DNA of 64,000 bases, taken from Eriocheir sinensis (taxonomy: Eukaryota > Arthropoda > Malacostraca > Decapoda > Varunidae). Within the stretch, counting starts at the first letter, position 1, and every line of letters starts with the position of its first letter. The DNA lies in contig NW_026111184.1 of the NCBI RefSeq assembly GCF_024679095.1, positions 186,001 to 250,000 on the forward strand, written 5' to 3'. Below are positions 53,291 to 64,000 of the stretch, piece by piece. The translations under genes and the position numbers were made by a program. The notes under the pieces are model-generated. The model saw only the letters and a program-made list of their open reading frames with translations. It was not told the origin of the DNA and did not search any database.

Positions 53291-56200
53291 AAATACACAT
53301 AAAATGAAGTAAATACATTTAAAAAAATGAATACAAAATATACATAAAAATCGTATCAAAATAAATAAACAAAATACCAGTAAAAGAATGTGTATTTGTA
53401 TAAATAATGTAAATGTGTATAAAAAAATATATACAAAAAACAAATAGAATAATGTAAAGTCGTATCAAAATAAATACACAGAATATCAATAAAATAATGT
53501 AAATTTGTATGAAAATTAAGATGCAAAATTCCCAAAAATTATCGCATTTTTTATAAAAATATATATACCAAAATACACATAAAATATTTAAATTTGTATT
53601 GAAATAAATATACAAAATGCATATACAGTAAGGTAAATTTGTATTAAAAGAGATATTCAAAAATACATATAAAACAATGTAAATTTGTTTCAAAATATAT
53701 ATACGAATACACATAAAATAAAGTAGATTTCTATAGAAATATATATACAAAATACATTTGAAATTATGTAAATACGTATAAAAATATATATACAAAATAC
53801 ATATCAAATAATGTAAATTCGTGTCAAAATAAATAAACAAAATATCATGAAAAGAATGTGTATTTGTATAAAAATAGATAATAGATAATAAATTTATATA
53901 AAATATATATGCAAGATACTCATTAAATAATGTAAATATGTATAAAAAAGTATATACAAAAAACAAATAGAATAATGTAAATTCGTATCAAAATAAATAC
54001 ACCGAATATTAATAAAATAATGTAAATTTGTATGAAAATAAAGATGCAAAATTCCCATAAAATAGCGCATTTCTTATGAAAATATATATACCAAAATACA
54101 CAAAATATTTAAATTTGTATTGAAATAAATATACAAAATGCACATACAATAAGGTAAATTTGTATTGAAAGAGATATGCAAAAATACATATAAAACAATG
54201 TAATTTTTTTTCAAAATATATATACGAATACAAATAAAAAAAACGTAATTTCTATAAAAATATATATACAAAATACACATAAAATTAAGTAAATACGTAT
54301 AAAAAAATGTGTATTTGTAAAAATATAAATATACAAAATACACATAAAATATCGTAAATTTGTATAAAACTATATACAAAAATACACAGAAGTAATTAAA
54401 TTTGTATGAAAATATATATTCAAAATACAGCTAAAATAAGCTAAATTAGAATTGAAATGTACATACAAAATACATAAAATAATGTGAATCTGTATCAAAA
54501 TATTTATACAAATACATATAATAACGTAGATTTGTTTAAAAATATATAAACAAAATCCACATTAAGTAATGTAAATACGTATAAAAAATATGTACAAAAT
54601 ACACATATAATCATGTAATTCGTATCAAAATAAATAAACAAAATAGCAATAAAATAATGTAAATTTGTATGAGAGAACATATACAAATAACGCAAATTTC
54701 TATAAAAATATATATACAAAAATGCACATAAAATAAAGTAAATTTGCAAATATATATACAAAACACACACTAAATAATGTAAATGCGTACATAAAATAAC
54801 CTAAATTTGTATAAAACTATATACAAAAATACACAAAAATAATTTAAATTTGTTTGAAAAGAAATATACAAAATACACATAAAATTAGGTAAATTTCTAT
54901 TAAAATTTATATACAAAATACACATAAAATAATATAAATTTGAATAAAAATATATAAACAAATACACTTAAAATAACGAAAATTTGTATGAAATATATAT
55001 AGAAAATACACATTAAATAATGTAAATATGTATTAAAAAATATATACAAAACACAAATAGAATAATGTAAAATAGTATCAAAATAAATACACATAATATT
55101 AATAAAAGAATGTAAATTTGTATGAAAATAAAGATGCAAAATACCCATAAAACAACGGATTTTTTATGAAAATATATATACCAAAATGCACATAAAATAT
55201 TTAAATTTGTATTACAATAAATATACAAAATGCACATACAATAAGGTAAATTTGTATTGAAATAGATATGCAAAATACATATAAAACAATGTAAATTTGT
55301 TTCAAAATATACATACGAATACACATAAAATAACGTAGATTTCTATAAAATATATATACAAAATACACATAAAATGAAGTAAATACGTATAAGAAAATGT
55401 ACACAAAATACACATAAAATAATGTAAATTCGTATCAAAATAAATAAACTAAAATGCCAATAAAAGAATGTTTACTTGTATAAATATAAATATACAAAAT
55501 ACACATAAATTAACGTAAAATTGTATAAAACTATATACAAAAATAAACAAAAATAATTAAATTTGTATGAAAATAGATATACAAAAGACACATAAAATAA
55601 GCTAAATTTGAATTGAAATAAATATAGAAAATACATAAAATAATGTAAATTTGTATCAAAATATATATTCAAATACACATATAATAACGTAAATTTGTAT
55701 AAAAATATATAAACAAAATACACATTAAATAATGTAACTACGTATAAAAGATATGTAGGCAATGTAAAAATTTATAAAATTAAAGATGCAAAATACCCAT
55801 AAAATATCTCATATTTAAAAAAAAATATATACAAAAATACACATAAAATAATTAAATTTGTATTAAAATAAATATACAAAATAAACATACAATAAGGTAG
55901 ATTTTTATTGAAATAGATATGCAAAAAACACATAAAATAATGAAAATTTTTATCAAAATATATACGAATACACACAATAAAATTACGTAAATTTTTATGA
56001 AAATATATATACAAAATACACATAAAATAATGTAAATACATAGAAAAATATATATACAAAATACACATAAAATAATGTAAATTCGTATCAAAATAAATAA
56101 ACAAAATTTCCTCTAAAAGAATGTATATGTGTAGGAAAATATATATACAAAATACAAATAAAATAAAAAAAATTTGTATAAAAATAATACAAATATACAC

Positions 56201-59200
56201 AAATTTTTTTTTAATTTGTTGGAAAATAGATATGCAAAATACAAATGAAATTAGGCAAATTTTTATTGAAATACATATACAAAATACACATAAAATAATG
56301 TAAATTTCTATGAAAATATATAAACAAATACACATAAAATAACGTAAATTTCCATAAAATATATGTACAAAATATACATTAAATAGTGTAAAAATGTCTA
56401 AAAATATATATACAAAATACACAGAATAACGAAAAATCGTATCAAAATAAATAAACAGACAATCAATAAAATAATGTAAATTTGTATGAAAATAAAGATG
56501 CAAAATACCCACATAATAACGCATATTTGTTAAAAAATATATATACAAAAATACACATAAAATAATTAAATTTGCATCAAAATAAATATACAAAAGGCAC
56601 ATACAATAAAGAAAATTTGTATTGAAATAGATATGCGAAATACACATAAATAATGTAAATTTGTATCAAAATATATATACGAATACACATAAAATAGAGT
56701 AAATTTCTATGAAAATATATATTCAAAATACATATAAAATTATGTAAATAAGTACATATATCAAATACACCTAAAATAATGAAAATTCGTATCAAAATAA
56801 ATAAACAAAATTCCGATAAAAGAACGTATATTTGTAGGAAAATAAATATACAAAATTCACATAAAATTACGAAAATTTGAATAAAAATATATACTAAAAT
56901 ACACAAAATTAATTTCAATTTGTATGAAAATAGATATACATAATACACATAATTAGTTAAATTTGTATTTAAATACATGTACAAAATACACATAAAATAA
57001 TGTAAATTTGTATGAAATGAAAACAAATTCACATAAAATAACGTTCATTTGTATGAAATATATATACAAAATATACATAGAATAATGTAAAATCGTATCA
57101 AAATAAATACACAAAATATCAATAAAATAAGGTAAATTTGTATGAAAATAAAGATGCAAAATACCCATAAAATAAAGCATTTTTTTATGAAAATACATAT
57201 ACAAAAATACACATAGAATAATTAAATTTGTATTAAAATTAATATACAAAATGCACGTACAATAAGGTAAATTTATATTGAAAAAACATGCAAAATGCAC
57301 ATAAAACAATATATTTTTTCAATATATATTTGTTTCAAAATATATATACGAATACACATAAAATAACATAGTTCTATAGAAATTTATATACAAAATACAC
57401 ATGAAATGACGTAAATACGTATAAAAATATATATACACAATACACATTAAATAATGTGAATTCGCGTCAAAATAAATAAACAAAATATCAATAAAAAAAT
57501 GTGTATTTGTATGAAAATAGATATACAAAATACACATAAAATATTTGAAATTTATATAAAATTTTTTTATAAAAATATATATTTACCAAAATAATAAAAT
57601 ATTTAAATTTGTATTACAATAAATATACAAAATGCACATACAATAAGGTAGATTTATATTGAAATAGATATGCTAAATACATATAAAACAATGTAAATTT
57701 GCTTCAAAATATATATACCAATACACATAAAATAACGTAGATTACTATAAAAATATATATACAAAATACACATTAAATGAAGTAAATACGTATTAGAAAA
57801 TGTATACAAAGTACACATAAAATAATTAAATTTTTATTAAAATAAATATACAAAATACACATACAATAAGGTAAACCTATATTGAAATAGATATGCAAAA
57901 TATACATAAAATAATGTAAATTTGTATCAAAACATATACGAATACACACAATAAAATAACGTAAATTTTTATGAAAATATATATAAAAATACACATAAAA
58001 TAATGTAAATACGTAGAAAAATATATATTCAAAATACACATAAGATTATGTAAATTCTTATGAAAATAAATGAACAAAATTCCACTAAAAGAATGTATAT
58101 TTGTAGGAAAATATAAATACAAAATACAAATAAAATAGCTAAAATTTGTATAAAAATATATAAAAAATACATAAAAATAATTTAAATTTATTTGAAAATA
58201 GATATGCAAAATACACATAAAATTAGGCAAATCTGTATTGAAATACATATACAAATTACACATAAAATATTGTAAATTTATATGAAAATATATAAACAAA
58301 TACACATAAAATAGCGTAAATTTATATAAAATATATATACAAAATATACATTAAATAATGTAAATGTGTATAAAAATATATATACAAAATACACATAGAA
58401 TAATGTAAAATCGTATCAAAATAAATAAACAGAATATCAATAAAATAATGTAAATTTGTATGAAAATAAAGATGCAAAATACCCAAATAATAACGCATAT
58501 TTTTACAAAAATACACATAAAATAATTAAATTTGTATTAAAATAAATATACAAAATACACATACAATATGGTAAATTTGTATTGAAATAGATATGCAAAA
58601 TAAACATAAATAATGTAAATTTGTATCAAAATATATATAAGAATACCCATAAAATAGAGTAAATTTCTATGAAAATATATATTCAAAACACAAATAAAAT
58701 TATATAAATAAGTATAAAAATATACATATCAAATAATCCTTTAATTATGTATATTAGTAAAATAATAAATAAACAAAACTACGATAAAAGAACGTATATA
58801 TGTAGGAAAAATAATATACAAAATATATTTGTATAAAAATATATACAAAAATACACAAAATTAATTTCAATTTGTATGAAAATAGATATACAAAATACTC
58901 ATATAATTAAATCAATTTGTATTTAAATACATGTACAAAATATACATAAAATTAGGTAGATTTGTATTGAAATACATATACAAAATACACATAAAATAAT
59001 ATTTAAATTTGAATGAAAATATATTAAAAATACACCTAAAATTACGTAAATTTGTATAAAATATATATAAAAATACATTAAATTATGTAAATATGTATTA
59101 AAATATATATACAAAACACAAATAGAATAATGTAAAATAGTATCAAAATAAATACGCAGAATCTTAATAAAATAATGTAAATTTGTATGTAAATTAAGAT

Positions 59201-59637
59201 GCAAAATACCCATAAAGAAACGCATTTTTTTTATAAAAATATATATACCAAAATACACATAAAGATTTGAATTTGTATTAAAATAAATATGCAAAATGCA
59301 CATACATAAAGGTAAATTTGTATTGAAATACATATAAAATACATATAAAACAATGTAAATTTGTTTCAAAATATATACGAATACACACAATAACGTAGAT
59401 TTCTATAAAAATATATAAATACACATAAAAGAAGTAAATACGTATACAAATGTATACAAAATACATAAATAATGTAAATTGTATCAAAATAAATAAACAA
59501 AATACCAATAAAAGAATGTGTATTTGTATAAATATAAATATACAAAATACACATAAAATAACGTAAATTTGTATTAAACTATATACAAAAATACACAGAA
59601 GTAATTAAATTTGTATAAAAATATATATACAAAATAA
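53291..59637 (-). repeat. Satellite block 36, T-rich strand on -
   Basis: Counterpart of block 26, but about 3.9 kb shorter because it has only one copy of the segment that is tandemly duplicated at 30.2-38.1 kb. Around 59.06-59.48 kb it has many small deletions relative to 39.87-40.28 kb. Confidence 0.85.
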
Positions 59638-61014
<1,377 letters not shown>

Positions 61015-61835
61015 TACAAAACACAAATAGAATAATGTAAATATTAATAAAATAATGTAAATTTGTATGAAAATTAAGATGCAAAATACCCATAAAATGA
61101 AGCATTTTTTATAAAAATATATATACGAAAACACATAAAATATCTGATTTTGTATTAAAATAAGTATACAAAATGCACATACAATAAGGTAAATTTGTAT
61201 TGAAATAGATACGCAAAATACATATAAAACAATGTAAATTTGTTTCAAAATATATAAAGGAATACACCTAAAATAACGTAGATTTCTATAAAAATATATA
61301 TACAAAATACACATATAATTAAGTAAATACGTATAAAAAAATGTATACAAAATACACATAAAATAATGTAAACTCGTATCAAAATAAATAAACAAAATAC
61401 TAATAAAAGAATGTGTGTTTGTATAAATATAAATATACAAAATACACATAAAAAAACGTAAATTTATATAAAACTATGTACAAAAATACATTAAAGTAAT
61501 TAAATTTGTATTAAAATAGATATACAAAATACACATAAAATAAGCTAAATTTGAATTGAAATATATATACAAAATACATAAAATAATGTAAATTTTTATC
61601 AAAATACTTATAAAAATACACATATAATAACGTAAACTTGTAAAAAAATATATAAACAAAATACACATTAAATAATGTAAATACGTATAAAAAAATGTAC
61701 AAAATACACAAACAATCATGTAATTCGTATCAAAATAAATAGACAAAATACCAATAAAATAATGTAAATTTCTATGAGAAAACATATACAAAATACACAT
61801 AAATAACGCAAATGTCAAAAAAAATATATATAATA
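61015..61835 (-). repeat. Satellite block 38, T-rich strand on -
   Basis: Counterpart of block 28, sharing the aaggaatacacctaaaataa variant of monomer E at about 61257. Confidence 0.85.
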
Positions 61836-62300
61836 GAATATATTTTTATACATATTTAAAATATTTAATGTATATTTTGTATATATATATTTTAACCAAA
61901 TTTACGTTATTTTATGTGTATTTGTATATATATTTTTATACAAATTTACATTATTTTATGTGAGTTTTGTATATGTATTTCAATACAAATATGCCTAACT
62001 TCATGTGTATTTTGCATATCTATTTTCAAACAAACAGTATAAAATAACGTTTTATTAATATTCTGTGTATTTGTTTTGATACGATTTTACATTATTCTAT
62101 TTGTGTTTTGTATATATTTTTTTATACATATTTACATTATTTAATGTGTATTTTGTATATTTTAAAACAAATTTACGTTATTTTATGCGCATCTGTTAAA
62201 ATACTTTGTTACAAATTTACATTATTTTATGTATTTTGTATATATATTTCAATACAAATTTAGTTTATTTTATGAATATTTTGTATATCTATTTTCATTC
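61836..62300 (+). repeat. Satellite block 39, T-rich strand on +
   Basis: Counterpart of block 29, with the same entry palindrome and exit junction (62289-62308). Confidence 0.8.
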
Positions 62301-62972
62301 GTATCAAAATAAATAAACAAAATAGCAATAAAATAATGTAAATTTGCATGAGAAAACATATACAAATACACATAAAATAACGCAAATTTCTAAAAAAATA
62401 TATGTACAAAAATGCACATAAAATAAAGTAAATTTGCATAAAAATATATATACAAAACAAACTTTAAATAATGTAAATGCGTACATAAAATAACCTAAAT
62501 TTGTATAAAACTATATACAAAAATACACAAAAATATATATACAAAAAACAAATAGAATAATGTAAAATCGTATCAAAATAAATACACTGAATATTAATAA
62601 AATACCATGAATTTGTATGAAAATATAGATTCAAAATTCTCAAATTGCGCATTTCTTATAAAAATATATATACCAAAATACACATAAAATATTTAAATTT
62701 GTATTGAAATAAATATACAAAATGCACATACAATAAGGTAAACTTCTATTGAAAGAGATATGCAAAAATACATTTAAAACAATGTAAATTTGTTTCAAAA
62801 TATATATACGAATACATATAAAATAACGTAGATTTCTATAAAAATATATATACAAAATACACATAAAATTAACTAAATACGTATAAAAAAAATGTAAACA
62901 AAATACACATAAAATAATGTAAACTCGAAACAAAATAAATACACAAAATACCAATAAAAGAATGTGTATTTG
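62301..62972 (-). repeat. Satellite block 40, T-rich strand on -
   Basis: Counterpart of block 30. A local difference lies at 62600-62645, where the I monomer reads accatgaatttgtatgaaaa and is partly deleted. Confidence 0.8.
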
Positions 62973-64000
62973 TTCTGTGTATTTTTGTATATAGTTTTAT
63001 ACAAATTTGCGATTTTTTATGTGCATTTTGTATATTTATATTTATACAAATACACATTCTTTTATTGGTATTTTGTTTATTTATTTTGATACGATTTTTA
63101 TGTGTATTTTGTATTCATTTTTTTATACACATTCTTTTACTGGTATTTTGTTTATTTATTTTGATACGATTTTTATGTGTATTTTGTATATATTTTTATA
63201 GAAATCAACGTTATTTTATATGTATTCGTATATATATTTTGAAACAAATTTACATTGTTTTATATGTATTTTGAATATCTATTTCAATACAAATTTACCT
63301 TACAGTATGTGCATTTTTTATATTTATTTTAATACAAATTTTAATATTTTATGTGTATTTTGGTATATATATTTTTATAAAAAAATGCGTTATTTTATGG
63401 CTATTTTGCATCTTTATTTTCATACAAATTTACATTATTTTATTAATGTTCTGTGTATTTATTTTGATACGATTTTACATTATTCTATTTGTGTTTTGTA
63501 TATATTTTTTTATACATATTTACATCATTTAATTAGTATTTTGTATATATATTTCATACAAATTTACATTATTTTAAGTGTATATGTTTATATATTTTCA
63601 TTCAAATTTCCATTATTTTATGTGTATTTTGTATATGTATTTCAATACAAATTTATCTAATTTTATGTGTATTTTGTATATATATTTCTATAGAAATCTA
63701 CGTTATATTATGTGTATTCGTATATAGATTTTTAAACAAATTTACACTTTTATGTGTATTTTGCATATTTTTTCAATACAAATTTACCTTATTCTATATG
63801 CATTTTGTATATTAATTTTAATAGAAATTTAATTATTCTATGTGTATTTTTGTATATGTATTTTTAAAAAAATATGCTTTATTTTATGGGTATTTTGCAT
63901 CTTTATTTTCATACAAAATTTACGTTATTTTATTGATATTCTGCTCATTCATTTTGATACGATTTGACATTATTCTATGTGTATTTTGTATATATTTTTC
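62973..64000 (+). repeat. Satellite block 41, T-rich strand on +, cut by window end
   Basis: Counterpart of 43743-44975, shifted by about 19.23 kb. Relative to copy 1, the O-P-A-B-C run present at 44.43-44.66 kb is missing near 63675, so about 0.2 kb was lost. Confidence 0.8.

Noticed and set aside
55772..56647. Longest open frame in the array, 291 codons on the - strand
   Set aside because: It is satellite from end to end, with 15-codon periodicity. The other two frames of the same strand are also largely open, and the matching region at 36.6-37.3 kb is interrupted. No domain, promoter or codon bias supports a gene.

Overview
The window is almost entirely one satellite-type array: an extremely AT-rich minisatellite with a monomer of about 45 bp (a typical monomer is about 13% GC by hand count). 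It is broken once, at about 15643-17944, by a 2.3-kb non-LTR retrotransposon fragment of ordinary base composition. I find no host protein gene, rRNA, tRNA or CRISPR array. The retrotransposon protein is of the Jockey type, and its wording, C-terminal domain and 3' end closely resemble reverse transcriptases I remember from decapod crustaceans, especially swimming crabs such as Portunus. The host is therefore most likely a decapod. That rests on memory of the family, not on a search. Long (TA)n tracts also fit crabs, a classical source of poly d(AT) satellite DNA.

Array structure. Sixteen distinguishable 43-47 bp monomers, called A to P here, follow one another in fixed order and form a higher-order repeat (HOR) of about 712-717 bp; common shorter forms of 672-678 bp have lost one monomer. 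The array is not a simple head-to-tail tandem. It is a mosaic of about 41 blocks in alternating orientation, from about 150 bp to 10 kb long, in which the T-rich strand lies on + or on -. Several inversion junctions recur with the same sequence at two to four places, so whole junction-containing blocks were copied, directly or inverted.

Larger scale. About 25.8-44.8 kb is duplicated at about 49.05-64.0 kb. The offset is about 23.1-23.3 kb up to about 34.2 kb and about 19.19 kb beyond it. The change of about 3.92 kb is explained by a tandem duplication (30.2-34.2 and 34.2-38.1 kb) that only the left copy carries. Smaller relationships include an inverted pair with 2.2-kb arms (1.6-3.8 and 23.4-25.6 kb) and a direct pair (14.7-18.6 and 23.4-24.9 kb), one member of which carries the retrotransposon while the other keeps the empty site.

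Coding. The retrotransposon holds a 5'-truncated, frameshifted pol open reading frame without an endonuclease domain, ending in a 3' UTR and an A/(TAA)n tail. The many open frames in the array result from a stop-poor T-rich strand with a repeat length divisible by three, and are not annotated as genes.
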